From positions 186,001 to 250,000 of the forward strand of contig JAGYIT010000007.1 in assembly GCA_018402445.1 (NCBI GenBank): DNA of 64,000 nt. Reading direction: 5' to 3'. The notes beneath the pieces were generated by a model that saw only the letters and a program-made list of their open reading frames with translations, searched no databases and was not told the origin of the DNA. Every line of letters starts with the position of its first letter. Position 1 is the stretch's first letter. Both the position numbers and the translations under genes were made by a program. Origin of the DNA: Akkermansiaceae bacterium (GTDB lineage: Bacteria; Verrucomicrobiota; Verrucomicrobiia; Verrucomicrobiales; Akkermansiaceae). Positions 34,974-43,687 of the stretch are shown here, piece by piece.

Positions 34974-36449
34974 TCAATCCTTCTTCTTCAGAAGTGGGAA
35001 AAGCACCACATCCCGGATCGTCGGCGCGCCGGTGAGCATCATCACGAGGCGGTCGATGCCGATGCCGATACCACCGGCTGGGGGCATACCGTGCTCGAGG
35101 GTTTCTATGAAATCGTAATCGACCTTCTGCTCCTCCTCGCCGCCGGACTGGTGTTCGAGGCGCTCGCGCTGGAGGTCGGGGTCGTTAAGCTCGGAGTAAC
35201 CCGGTGAGATTTCCTGGCCGTTGATGATGAGTTCGTAAACCTCCACGGTCTTGCCGCCGGGCGTGACCTTTGCCAGCGGAACCAGCTCGCTCGCGACGCG
35301 GGTGACGAAGCAGGGGTCGAAGGTGTGCTCCTCGACTTTTTTTTCGAAGACCTGCTGGATGACCTCGTAGTCCTCCATATTCTCGGAAAGCTGCACGCCA
35401 AGCTGCTCGCATTTCGCGCGGCGCTGCTCCGGGGTGATGTCGAAGAAATCCTCGCCCGCCGCGCCCTTGATGAGGTCGTGGTAGTTCGCGCGTTTCCAAG
35501 GGCGGGTGAGGTCGATGCTGCGGGTGACGTTGCCGTCCTCGTCCTTGTGCTCGATTTTCAGGCCGCCGCAGAATTTCTCCGCGAGGTGGCAGGTGAGTTC
35601 CTCGACGAGGTTCGCCATTTCCTCGAAATCGGAGAACGCCCAATAGGCCTCCAGCATGGTGAACTCCGGGTTGTGGCGGCGCGAGATGCCCTCGTTGCGG
35701 AAGTTGCGGTTCAGCTCGAACACTTTCGTGAAGCCGCCGACCAGCAGGCGCTTGAGGAAAAGCTCCGGCGCGATGCGCAGGGTGAGCGGCATGCCGAGGG
35801 CGTTGTGATGCGTCTCGAAGGGCCGGGCGGCCGCTCCTCCGGCGACGGATTGAAGCATCGGGGTTTCGACCTCAAGGAAGTCCCGCGCGTGTAGGAAATT
35901 GCGCATCTCCGCGATCATCTTCGAGCGTGTGATGAACAGCGCGGCGCTGTCCGGGTTACCGATCAGGTCGAGGTGGCGCTTGCGGTATTTCGTTTCCCGG
36001 TCGGAAAGGCCGTGGAACTTATCCGGCATCGGGCGAAGCGATTTTGAGAGGACAGTGAAGGACTCGACCTTGATCGTCGGCTCGCCGGTGCGGGTGGTGA
36101 AGGTTTCCCCCGTGACGCCCACCCAGTCCCCGCGGTCGAGGCATTTCCAGATCGCGGCCTGGGCTTCATCGAGATCTTTCACGCTGAGGTAGCACTGGAT
36201 CGCGCCGTGAGCGTCGCCGATGCTGAAAAAGACGGATTTCCCCATGTCGCGCAGCGCGATGATTCTGCCCGCAGTGGTGACCTTTTTCTCGTCCGCGTAG
36301 TCGGCCTTCAGATCCGCCGGGGAGACCGTGGTCTCGAAACGGGCGCCGAAGGGATCCACTCCAAGAGCGCGCAGTTTTGCCAGTTTCTCGCGGCGGACGG
36401 CGATCAGTTCTGCCTCTGTGGACTGCGGTTGGGTGGCGGGTTCGTTCAT
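34974..36449 (-). CDS. lysS: Lysyl-tRNA synthetase (class II), 491 aa
   Basis: Charges tRNA-Lys. N-terminal OB-fold anticodon domain (about 55-160) with VTTAGRIIALRDMGKSVFF, then class II core: motif 2 region KVFELNRNFRNEGISRRHNPEFTMLE and motif 3 GIGIGIDRLVMMLTG near the C-terminus. Start at MNEPATQPQS is chosen; the frame extends far upstream without conserved sequence. It is divergent from the zinc-ribbon gene at 36556. Confidence 0.96.
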   Translation of the reverse strand: MNEPATQPQSTEAELIAVRREKLAKLRALGVDPFGARFETTVSPADLKADYADEKKVTTAGRIIALRDMGKSVFFSIGDAHGAIQCYLSVKDLDEAQAAIWKCLDRGDWVGVTGETFTTRTGEPTIKVESFTVLSKSLRPMPDKFHGLSDRETKYRKRHLDLIGNPDSAALFITRSKMIAEMRNFLHARDFLEVETPMLQSVAGGAAARPFETHHNALGMPLTLRIAPELFLKRLLVGGFTKVFELNRNFRNEGISRRHNPEFTMLEAYWAFSDFEEMANLVEELTCHLAEKFCGGLKIEHKDEDGNVTRSIDLTRPWKRANYHDLIKGAAGEDFFDITPEQRRAKCEQLGVQLSENMEDYEVIQQVFEKKVEEHTFDPCFVTRVASELVPLAKVTPGGKTVEVYELIINGQEISPGYSELNDPDLQRERLEHQSGGEEEQKVDYDFIETLEHGMPPAGGIGIGIDRLVMMLTGAPTIRDVVLFPLLKKKD

Positions 36450-36555
36450 ATGCGCTCCGCAGTAGAGGACAAGGCGGGGAGGAGCAAGCACATCATGGGA
36501 TACTATGGCGCAAGCGGTGCTTGCAGGTTGTGTGTCGGGCGGATAGTTGTTTCCC

Positions 36556-37260
36556 ATGTTGGATGAGATTCGCGCGTTGCTGGTATTGCAGGATAGGGAT
36601 AGGCGCTTGATTGCCTTGCGCAAAGAGCTTGCGAAGCTGCCCCAAGACGAGGCGCGTGCGAAGGCGAAACTGGCCGGCGACACCGCCGCCCTGAAAAAGG
36701 CACACGACGAACTCCTCGCCGCCGAACTCGCCGTGAAAAAGATCGAAATGGACGCTGAGACGCGCCGCACGACCATCAAACGGCTGAAAATACAGCAGTT
36801 TGAGACAAAGAAGAATGAGGAATACAACGCGCTCGGCCATGAGGTGACTCGCTACGAAAAAGAACTCGATGAGTTCGAGACGCGTGAGTTGGAGGCGATG
36901 GAGTCGGTGGATGTTTTCCGGAAAGCCTACAAGGAGGCCGAGGCGCTTCTTGCGAAAACCCAGAAAGTGGTCGATGACGATCTCGCCACGATCAAGCAGC
37001 GCCATGGCAACCTTGAGGTGCAGGCGGACGAGGTGCAGGCGGAGCGCGAAAAGCTGGTCAAGGAGTGCCCGGAGGATCACCTGCCGCTTTATGAGAAGCT
37101 CATGAAATCCAAGAACGGCATGGCGATCGCCAGCTTGCGCGAGGGGAAATGCACCGGCTGCCACATGAAGGTCATCGCCTCCACCGGCATCGCGGTGCAG
37201 CAGGGAAAAGAGGTCACGCAATGCGAGAACTGCGGGCGTATCCTTGCGATGGATGAATGA
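36556..37260 (+). CDS. Coiled-coil protein with C4 zinc ribbon, 234 aa
   Basis: An N-terminal coiled coil of about 190 residues (DEIRALLVLQDRDRRLIALR onward) ending in a C-terminal zinc ribbon with CTGCHMKV and CENCGRIL. This matches the zf-RING_7/CdsZ-type family, known as ribosome- or RNA-related accessory proteins in many bacteria. I start at ATG 36556; a TTG at 36547 is in frame. It overlaps the following synthase gene by eight bases if that gene starts at 37253. Confidence 0.78.
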   Translation: MLDEIRALLVLQDRDRRLIALRKELAKLPQDEARAKAKLAGDTAALKKAHDELLAAELAVKKIEMDAETRRTTIKRLKIQQFETKKNEEYNALGHEVTRYEKELDEFETRELEAMESVDVFRKAYKEAEALLAKTQKVVDDDLATIKQRHGNLEVQADEVQAEREKLVKECPEDHLPLYEKLMKSKNGMAIASLREGKCTGCHMKVIASTGIAVQQGKEVTQCENCGRILAMDE

Positions 37261-38173
37261 CGGGCGCGAGCTTGGGCGCGATCTCCTCAAAGGGGTTTCA
37301 CGCTCGTTTTACCTGAGTATCCGGTTCCTGCCCGCGCCGATGCGGACACCGGTCGGCATCGCCTATCTTCTAGCTAGAGCCAGCGACACGATCGCCGATT
37401 CCGCGACGATCCCGGCGACGGAGCGCATGGCTTTCCTCGATCTCCACGCGAGGCAGGTCGAAGGTCTCTCCGAAGCCGCCCCTTGGCCGCAATGCCTCAT
37501 CGACGGCACGCCCGATCCCAAGGAAAAGCGTCTGCTGGAAAACCACGTGCCCATCCTCGAAGCAATGCGCGACATCGATCCCGCTTGCCTCGCCCTTGTT
37601 CGCGAAGTCCTCGCCATCATCATCGGCGGTCAGAAGCTCGATCTGGAGCGCTTCGGAAATGCGTCCCCGGCCAACATCATCGCATTGCCGGATGACGCAG
37701 CTCTTGATGATTACGCATGGCGTGTAGCCGGTTGCGTCGGTGAGTTCTGGACAAAGCTCGGTTTCGCGGCCCTTGGAGATCAGTTCTCCAAAGCCCCCTG
37801 TGAGGAAATGCTCAAGCTCGCCGCCGAATACGGTCGTGGCCTCCAGTTGGTGAATATCCTTCGCGATCTTCCCGCCGATCTGCACGCCGGACGCTGCTAC
37901 CTGCCCGTTCCAGCCCCCTGCGAGGAAACCAAGCTCATGTCCTCTTTTTCTGTATGGCGTAAAATGGCGGAGCATCGTGTCGGCAGGGGATTGGAGTATT
38001 CAAACAAGCTCCGCTCGAAGCGCCTCCGCATCGCCAGTTCGCTGCCCGCACTGATCGGACTCGAGACCTTGGTGCTGTTAGAAAACTCCTCCCTCAGAGA
38101 CCTCGAAAAAGGAATCCGCATTCCCAGAAGGCGCGTGTATTCCCTACTATTCGGCGCGTTTCTTCGTGGCTAA
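37253..38173 (+). CDS. Squalene/phytoene synthase family enzyme, 306 aa
   Basis: Head-to-head prenyl transferase that joins two C15 or C20 diphosphates. Aspartate-rich motif 1 ARASDTIADSA (DxxxD) near residue 50 and motif 2 RGLQLVNILRDLPADLHAG near 205, with FAALGDQFS between. SRSFYLSIRFLP at the start is typical. Which product it makes (squalene, presqualene, phytoene) cannot be told, and no hopanoid or carotenoid genes are nearby. I set the start at MNDGREL (37253), overlapping the previous gene; ATG 37244 is also in frame. Confidence 0.85.
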   Translation: MNDGRELGRDLLKGVSRSFYLSIRFLPAPMRTPVGIAYLLARASDTIADSATIPATERMAFLDLHARQVEGLSEAAPWPQCLIDGTPDPKEKRLLENHVPILEAMRDIDPACLALVREVLAIIIGGQKLDLERFGNASPANIIALPDDAALDDYAWRVAGCVGEFWTKLGFAALGDQFSKAPCEEMLKLAAEYGRGLQLVNILRDLPADLHAGRCYLPVPAPCEETKLMSSFSVWRKMAEHRVGRGLEYSNKLRSKRLRIASSLPALIGLETLVLLENSSLRDLEKGIRIPRRRVYSLLFGAFLRG

Positions 38174-38257
38174 CGATTTCCGTTTTTGTCCGTTTTCATG
38201 GTTTTTTGCCAAGTTGTTTGACAAGACGGGCGCGAGACGGGAAAAACTTCCCGACCC

Positions 38258-39268
38258 ATGAGCACACTCAAACTACACAACGCGATGTGGCCCGGTTTGG
38301 TCGGCAAAGAGCCCGGCACCGACCACCCACCGATCTCCCTCGAGCGCATGCTTGAGCTCACCGTCGCCGCCGAGGTGAACGGTCGCAGCTATGATGGGGT
38401 TGATCTCTTCATTTTCCACCCCCATACGGATCCGGACTCCTCCGACGACGAGATTCGGAAAATGGCGGATCTGATCGCCTCGAAAGGTCTTTCCGTCGGT
38501 TCGCTGGTGGCTCCCGTATGGCCGGGAACGGTCGGCGGTCCGGCCTTCGGATCCGATGATGATTGCAAGAACTTCGTCCTAGCGGTGGAGAAAACCTGCC
38601 GCATCGCGGGCATCCTCAACGAGCACGGCGTCCGCAAGTCCGGTATCATCCGTGTCGATACCGCGGGTGGCACCGCCGACTTTGCAAAAGACATCGCAGG
38701 CAACACCGCCAAGGTCGCCCGCACTTTCCGTGAGGCAGGAAAAGTCGCCGAGCAGCACGGCGAGCGAATCGCGGCGGAAGGGGAAATCTGCTGGGGTGGA
38801 TTCCATTCATGGAAGGCCGCAGTGGACACCCTCGAGGCCACCGCCATGCCCGGCGTGGTCGGTTTCCAGGCGGATCTCGCCCACACCTATCTCTATCTCA
38901 TGGGCTACAACGCCCCCGAGGCCGCTCTTCTCAAGGAAGGCTACAGCGATGACGAGTTCTGGGCCGCCTACAAGATCATGACCGATGCCCTACGCCCATG
39001 GACGCTGGATTTCCATGTCGCGCAAAACGACGGCTCCGTCCACGGCACCGGCTCCCACGACAAGACCGGTCGCCACTGCCGTGCCGACGATCCGAACGGA
39101 CGTCTTGATATCGCGAAATGCTCTTCCTACTGGCTGCAAGGCGCTGCCGAGCGCGGCATCAAGCACATCTGCTGGGACGGCTGCATGTTCGACAACTCCG
39201 TCCTCGAGGACGCCACCACCTGGAACGCCATCCTCAAGGCGATGATCGACGTGGACAACGCGCTTTGA
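38258..39268 (+). CDS. TIM-barrel sugar isomerase/epimerase-like protein, 336 aa
   Basis: AP-endonuclease-2-type TIM barrel with [20 protein letters not shown] near the N-terminus, [36 protein letters not shown] and [19 protein letters not shown] carrying Glu, Asp and His metal ligands. The protein is somewhat longer than typical. Convergent with vapC, whose stop is two bases after this stop. The Gfo/Idh gene 0.7 kb on is a common partner of such isomerases in sugar or inositol use. Substrate unknown. Confidence 0.8.
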   Translation: MSTLKLHNAMWPGLVGKEPGTDHPPISLERMLELTVAAEVNGRSYDGVDLFIFHPHTDPDSSDDEIRKMADLIASKGLSVGSLVAPVWPGTVGGPAFGSDDDCKNFVLAVEKTCRIAGILNEHGVRKSGIIRVDTAGGTADFAKDIAGNTAKVARTFREAGKVAEQHGERIAAEGEICWGGFHSWKAAVDTLEATAMPGVVGFQADLAHTYLYLMGYNAPEAALLKEGYSDDEFWAAYKIMTDALRPWTLDFHVAQNDGSVHGTGSHDKTGRHCRADDPNGRLDIAKCSSYWLQGAAERGIKHICWDGCMFDNSVLEDATTWNAILKAMIDVDNAL

Positions 39269-39270
39269 TT

Positions 39271-39672
39271 TCAGCCGGGCTGGGGATCGCCTTCCCATGC
39301 GATCCCGTGTTCCGTTGCCAATTCCAACAAACGGCGATCCTCAGTCCAAAGCGGAATCTTTTGTATCAAGGCAGAGCCGAAAATGAGAATGTCATTCCAT
39401 TGGAGACCTTTTCCGAAAAGCCCCTTGGCCTCGATCAGGCCAAGAGCTTCTTCGAGATCGATTTCCGCGCCTTGCGGCAGGGATTTCAAGTATTGGATCA
39501 TTACCGCCCGTTCGGGAAGGTTGCCAACGCAGAGTTCGCCGATCACGCACGAGTGTGTTGACACCCTTCCCTCGTCGATGAGCGGGGAAAGTGGATGGAT
39601 TCCATCTTTATTCCGGAAAAACCGGATCCAAACGTTCGTATCCACAAGTACGAAAGGCTGGAATCTAGACAT
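39271..39672 (-). CDS. vapC: PIN-domain toxin, VapC family, 133 aa
   Basis: Predicted RNase toxin: Asp in FVLVDTNVWIRFF, Glu in VIGELCVGNLP, Asp in NDILIFGSAL and Asp in WTEDRRLLELA give the PIN acidic set. I start at MSRFQPF (39672). The gene overlaps the antitoxin gene by eight bases, typical of VapBC operons. The antitoxin protein is expected to bind and block the PIN active site. Confidence 0.88.
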   Translation of the reverse strand: MSRFQPFVLVDTNVWIRFFRNKDGIHPLSPLIDEGRVSTHSCVIGELCVGNLPERAVMIQYLKSLPQGAEIDLEEALGLIEAKGLFGKGLQWNDILIFGSALIQKIPLWTEDRRLLELATEHGIAWEGDPQPG

Positions 39673-39901
39673 CGGATTTCGGATCGGTTTCCCCGGGAAT
39701 AACCTCACGTCCCATCCGTGGTTCGCGCTTGGAATACTCCAGATTCGGCATGCTGCCCTCCAATGCCAGAACGCGGCTCTTCAGCTCATTGGCCACCAAT
39801 CGCCTCATCGCCTCATTCATCAGCCGGGATTTTTCCTTGATGCCTGAATATTTCATCGCCTCCTTTAGAAGCTCATCGTCCAATGTAACTGTCGTTCTCA
39901 C
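39665..39901 (-). CDS. vapB: VapB-type antitoxin, 78 aa
   Basis: [20 protein letters not shown] followed by [12 protein letters not shown] is the ribbon-helix-helix-like DNA-binding start of VapB antitoxins. The C-terminal tail (about 40-78) would wrap around the VapC toxin. Cotranscribed with the downstream vapC, which it overlaps. Confidence 0.88.
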   Translation of the reverse strand: MRTTVTLDDELLKEAMKYSGIKEKSRLMNEAMRRLVANELKSRVLALEGSMPNLEYSKREPRMGREVIPGETDPKSDV

Positions 39902-39976
39902 GCATCAAAATTCGCATCATTTGATGCTCTGGTAAAGCATTTCCTCCGAAAATCATCCAACAACCACCAACCAACT

Positions 39977-41125
39977 ATGAAAAAAGAAATACGCATCGGA
40001 CTCATCGGCTACGGCTTCATGGGCCGCACCCACTCGAACGCCTACTCGCAGCTCAGCCACTTCTTCGACACTCAGCACGTGCCCGTCCGCCAGGCGGTCT
40101 GCGGGCGCGATGAGGAGAAGGTGAAAGCCTTCGCCGAAAAATGGGGCTACGCCTCTTACGAAACAGATTGGCGCGAACTCGTGAAACGCGAGGACATCGA
40201 CGCCGTCGATATCTGCACGCCCAACGACTCCCACGCCGAGATCGCCCTCGAATGCATCAAGCACGGCAAGATGATCCTCTGCGAAAAACCCCTCGCCCTC
40301 AACGGCGAGCAGGGCGAGAAAATGGTCGAGGCCGTCGAGAAATCCGGCCTGCCGAACCTAGTCTGGTACAACTACCGTTTCCTCCCCGCCGTCACCCTCG
40401 CGAAAAACATCGTCGATGCCGGTGAACTTGGTCGCATCTTCCATTACCGCGCGAATTTCCTCCAGGACTGGACGATCTCCGAGGAACTCCCACAAGGCGG
40501 CGCCGGCCTTTGGCGTCTCGATGCGGCGGCTGCGGGCTCCGGTGTCACCGGCGACCTCCTCGCCCATTGCATCGATACCGCCCGTTGGATCAATGGCGAC
40601 ATCGTTTCCGTTTCCGCGATGACCGAAACTTTCATCAAGGAGCGTATCCACACCGCCACCGGTGAGAAACACCCCGTCACCATCGACGACGCCTGCGCCT
40701 TCCTCGCCCGCTTCGAGAACGGCTCACTCGCCATCTTCGAGTCCACCCGCTACGCCCGCGGCCACAAGGCGCTCAATACCTTCGAGATCAACGGCGCGAA
40801 GAAATCCTTATCCTGGGATCTCCACGACATGAACTACCTCGAATATTTCGACCACGGCGTCCCCGGCGATCGCCGCGGCTGGTCGAAGATTCATTGCTCC
40901 GATGGCGACCATCCATACGCCGGCAACTGGTGGGTTCCCGGTCTCTGCCTCGGCTACGAGCATTCCTTCACCCACGAGCTCGCGGAGTTCTTCATGTCCC
41001 TCGACAACCCCTCCGCCGAGAAACGCTACCCAGACTTCCGCCATGCCCTCGGCACCCAATACGTCTGCGACGCGGTGCTAGAGTCGGCGAAGACGATGCA
41101 GTGGGTTGATGTGAAAAAGGCCTGA
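39977..41125 (+). CDS. Gfo/Idh/MocA-family oxidoreductase, 382 aa
   Basis: NAD(P)-dependent oxidoreductase. N-terminal Rossmann motif [15 protein letters not shown] near residue 9, the family EKP motif at LCEKPLALN, then [20 protein letters not shown] and the C-terminal [14 protein letters not shown]. Such enzymes act on sugars, inositol or related substrates. Being near the TIM-barrel isomerase at 38258 suggests a sugar-use role. A terminator follows at 41152-41188. Confidence 0.9.
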   Translation: MKKEIRIGLIGYGFMGRTHSNAYSQLSHFFDTQHVPVRQAVCGRDEEKVKAFAEKWGYASYETDWRELVKREDIDAVDICTPNDSHAEIALECIKHGKMILCEKPLALNGEQGEKMVEAVEKSGLPNLVWYNYRFLPAVTLAKNIVDAGELGRIFHYRANFLQDWTISEELPQGGAGLWRLDAAAAGSGVTGDLLAHCIDTARWINGDIVSVSAMTETFIKERIHTATGEKHPVTIDDACAFLARFENGSLAIFESTRYARGHKALNTFEINGAKKSLSWDLHDMNYLEYFDHGVPGDRRGWSKIHCSDGDHPYAGNWWVPGLCLGYEHSFTHELAEFFMSLDNPSAEKRYPDFRHALGTQYVCDAVLESAKTMQWVDVKKA

Positions 41126-41151
41126 TCTCCAAACCTGCCAACCTTCTGGGA

Positions 41152-41188
41152 ATCCCCGCTTGGCCGTCGCGCCGGGCGGGGATTTTTT
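41152..41188 (+). terminator. Intrinsic terminator after the Gfo/Idh gene
   Basis: ATCCCCGC (41152-41159) pairs with GCGGGGAT (41176-41183), followed by a TTTTTT run, 27 bases after the stop codon. Confidence 0.75.
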
Positions 41189-41235
41189 CCAAAGGGTTCG
41201 GTTTTTCAGGCGCAATCATGGCTTCTCCCCTTTGT

Positions 41236-41570
41236 TCACTTGGCATAGATATCGGTGATCTTCTGGTAAAATTTGCGCTCGCAGAGGCGATCTCACAGAT
41301 GCGCCCTGGTTGCTCCTCGAAGTATTTTTTGCCAAGGATGGAACCGTCGTTCTTCAGTCGCCCGTGATCCATCGCATAGCCCTTGATGGTGAACCATTCA
41401 ATGACGCCGCTGGCTGCCACAATGGTCAGATGCTCCGCCGCCGAAGAGCGAACGAGGGAGACCTCGGCTTTCTTCTCGGCTCTGCTGCTGTGGCTTGGAT
41501 TTTTTTGCTCAATTTTTTCGCCTTCTGAATTCGGCAAAGCTCCATCGCCTATCCAGTGTGCATCCTCCGG
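41236..41570 (-). pseudogene. Decayed RhuM-family gene remnant
   Basis: On the minus strand one frame gives VSLVRSSAAEHLTIVAASG, like the start of many RhuM proteins. It is then joined directly to WFTIKGYAMDHGRLKND and KKYFEEQPGRICEI, like the late part of the family. Near 41285 the frame shifts and the family-like ending ERKFYQKITDIYAK and a stop follow. An internal segment is therefore deleted and a frameshift present. RhuM genes are common on islands next to tRNA genes. Start and exact limits are approximate. Confidence 0.6.
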
Positions 41571-41596
41571 ACTGTTTGAAATGAAGCGACGCAAAG

Positions 41597-41670
41597 TGCG
41601 TCTGACTGGATTCGAACCAGTGACCGTCCGCTTAGAAGGCGGATGCTCTATCCAACTGAGCTACAGACGC
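41597..41670 (-). tRNA. tRNA-Arg (anticodon UCU)
   Basis: 74-nt cloverleaf on the minus strand: acceptor GCGTCTG pairs with CAGACGC, D-arm GCTCAGTTGGATAGAGC, anticodon loop CTTCTAA in stem CCGC/GCGG, T arm GGTTCGAATCC, discriminator A. CCA is not encoded. The decayed RhuM remnant lies just beyond its 3' end, the usual side for island integration. Confidence 0.9.
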
Positions 41671-41731
41671 AAAAGCGGCGACCGAGCAGGATTAGCAAGG
41701 TCGCCGGGGAATGTCGAGGGCGGGTTGGTGC

Positions 41732-42427
41732 TTACTTGGTGGTGAGGACGATGTCCTTGAACTGGACTTTCATGGGTGGGCCTTGGTGCATCTGGAAGGC
41801 GATGACTCCGGACTTGGCGGCTTCGGCGGTCTCGTCGGTGACATCGACGGTGAGGAGGCCGTTGATGTATTGTTTCACGTTGTTTCCTTCGGCGACGATC
41901 TTGTATTCGTTCCAATCATCCTTGTTGATGGCGTCTTGGATTTCCTTGCTGTCTCCGGTTTTTCCGGTGACTTCGATCTTGGGTTTACCGGGTGCGTCGC
42001 CTTGTTTGATGACGACCTGCTCACCCCGTTTTGCGAGGATGCCGCGGCCTTTTTCTTCATAGAGGATACCGCTCCATTTTTCGCCATATTCGAAATCCGC
42101 TTGGTATCCACCGACGATGAATTTGGCGGGGTCGATCACCTTGCTGCGGAACTGGATGCCGCTGTTGGTGTATTTTTTGTCATCGCCTGGAGTCATTTTA
42201 AACTTCAAGGTGAGGGAGAAGTCGGAAGGTTCGCCGCCTTTCCAAGTGATGAAAGTATTGTGTGGGACGGGGTTCTCTGGGCTCGAGGCTCCGGTGATGG
42301 CTCCATCCTGAACGGACCAGAATTTGGGATCGCCTTCCCAGCCGGTTAGGTCTTTACCGTTGAAAAGCTGGGTCTCCGCGGCGTGGGCGAGGGAGGCGAG
42401 GAGGGCGAGGGTAAGAATTGGTTTCAT
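41732..42427 (-). CDS. Secreted DUF1080 (3-keto-disaccharide hydrolase-like) protein, 231 aa
   Basis: Signal peptide (MKPILTLALLASLAHA), then the beta-sandwich lectin-like fold of DUF1080: FNGKDLTGWEGDPKFWSV, NTFITWKGGEPSDFSLTLKF, NSGIQFRSKV and a final MHQGPPMKVQFKDI. Members bind or hydrolyse glycosidic bonds in secreted polysaccharide use in PVC bacteria. The gene stands alone between tRNA-Arg and tyrS. Confidence 0.88.
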   Translation of the reverse strand: MKPILTLALLASLAHAAETQLFNGKDLTGWEGDPKFWSVQDGAITGASSPENPVPHNTFITWKGGEPSDFSLTLKFKMTPGDDKKYTNSGIQFRSKVIDPAKFIVGGYQADFEYGEKWSGILYEEKGRGILAKRGEQVVIKQGDAPGKPKIEVTGKTGDSKEIQDAINKDDWNEYKIVAEGNNVKQYINGLLTVDVTDETAEAAKSGVIAFQMHQGPPMKVQFKDIVLTTK

Positions 42428-42457
42428 AGTTGCTGTTAAACGGATGATGGAGGTTTT

Positions 42458-43645
42458 TTATTTCAAGCGGACGGCGTGTTTCTTGGAAAGTTTCAGGGTG
42501 TCGCCAGGATTTAGGGAGACGGTTGCGGTAGGATCGGTGAGTTTTTCGCCGTTGAGTTGGACGGATCCGGAATGGATGAACTGTTTGCGGAGTTCGCCGT
42601 TAGATTTCGTGATTCCAAAGGCGTTTTCGAAGGCAAAGGCGGTCAGGCTAAGGACGGTGGTATCTGCAGGGAGATCGGCGAGGTTGATTTCCGGAAGTTC
42701 CGCGGCGGTGAGATCCTTTTTCGAGAAACGAGTGTCCCAATCTTCTCGCGCGGCGGTGCCCGCTTCTGTGCCGTGGTAGCGGGCGGTGAGTTTCTCGGCG
42801 AGGGACTTTTTCGAATCCATCGGATGCGCCGAGGCATCGCGTTTCTCGCCGAGGAGGAGCAGGTAGTAGCGATCCATGAGTTCGTCGGAGACGGACATGA
42901 GCTTGCCGAACATTTCCTGCGGCGTCTCGGAGACGCCGATGTAGTTGCCGTAGGATTTCGACATCTTCTTCACGCCGTCGAGGCCTTCGAGGAGGGGCAT
43001 GACCATGACGACCTGCTGGGGCTGGCCCTCGGCCTTCTGCATGTCGCGGCCGACGAGGATGTTGAAAAGCTGGTCGGTGCCGCCGAGCTCGACATCGGCG
43101 CGGATCTCGACGGAGTCCCAGCCCTGCATGACGGGGTATTGGAGCTCATGGAGGCGCACTTCCTGGCCGGCGTCGAGGCGATTACGGAAATCCTCGCGCT
43201 GGAGCATCTGCTGGAGAGTGACGCGGGCGTTGAGTTTGAGGATTTCCTCGTAGCTCATTTTCCGGAACCAATCGCCGTTATAGACGATCTCTGTTTTCTC
43301 GCGGTCGAGGATCTTGAAGGCCTGCTCGGTGTAGGTGGCCGCGTTCGACAAGACCTCGTCGCGGGTGAGGGGAGGGCGGGTCACAGAGCGACCGGAGGGA
43401 TCGCCGATGGTGGCGGTAAAATCGCCGATGAGCAGCACCGCCTGATGGCCGAGCTGCTGGAACTGGCGGAGCTTCTCGATGACCACGGTGTGTCCGAAAT
43501 GGATGTCGGGGGCGGTGGGATCGACGCCGAGCTTGATGCGGAGTGGTCGGCCGGAGCGGAGCTTTTCAAGGAGTTCCTTTTCGGAGAGGACTTTGGCGGC
43601 GCCCGCCGTGAGCGGGGCGAGCTGTTGTTCCGGGGTGAGTGACAT
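42458..43645 (-). CDS. tyrS: Tyrosyl-tRNA synthetase, 395 aa
   Basis: Class I aminoacyl-tRNA synthetase. HIGH-like motif DIHFGHTVVIEK near residue 45, KMSKS motif DGVKKMSKSYGN near 225, a C-terminal S4-like RNA-binding part ending KHAVRLK. Start at MSLTPEQQL is chosen over an upstream in-frame ATG because the conserved part starts soon after. It follows the kinase gene on the same strand. Confidence 0.95.
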   Translation of the reverse strand: MSLTPEQQLAPLTAGAAKVLSEKELLEKLRSGRPLRIKLGVDPTAPDIHFGHTVVIEKLRQFQQLGHQAVLLIGDFTATIGDPSGRSVTRPPLTRDEVLSNAATYTEQAFKILDREKTEIVYNGDWFRKMSYEEILKLNARVTLQQMLQREDFRNRLDAGQEVRLHELQYPVMQGWDSVEIRADVELGGTDQLFNILVGRDMQKAEGQPQQVVMVMPLLEGLDGVKKMSKSYGNYIGVSETPQEMFGKLMSVSDELMDRYYLLLLGEKRDASAHPMDSKKSLAEKLTARYHGTEAGTAAREDWDTRFSKKDLTAAELPEINLADLPADTTVLSLTAFAFENAFGITKSNGELRKQFIHSGSVQLNGEKLTDPTATVSLNPGDTLKLSKKHAVRLK

Positions 43646-43687
43646 GAGTTGGGGTGGAATGCCGCAGGCGGGGGGGCGGGTCAAGGA

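Noticed and set aside
42557..43642. 361-codon plus ORF opposite tyrS
   Set aside because: Shadow of a conserved gene on the other strand.
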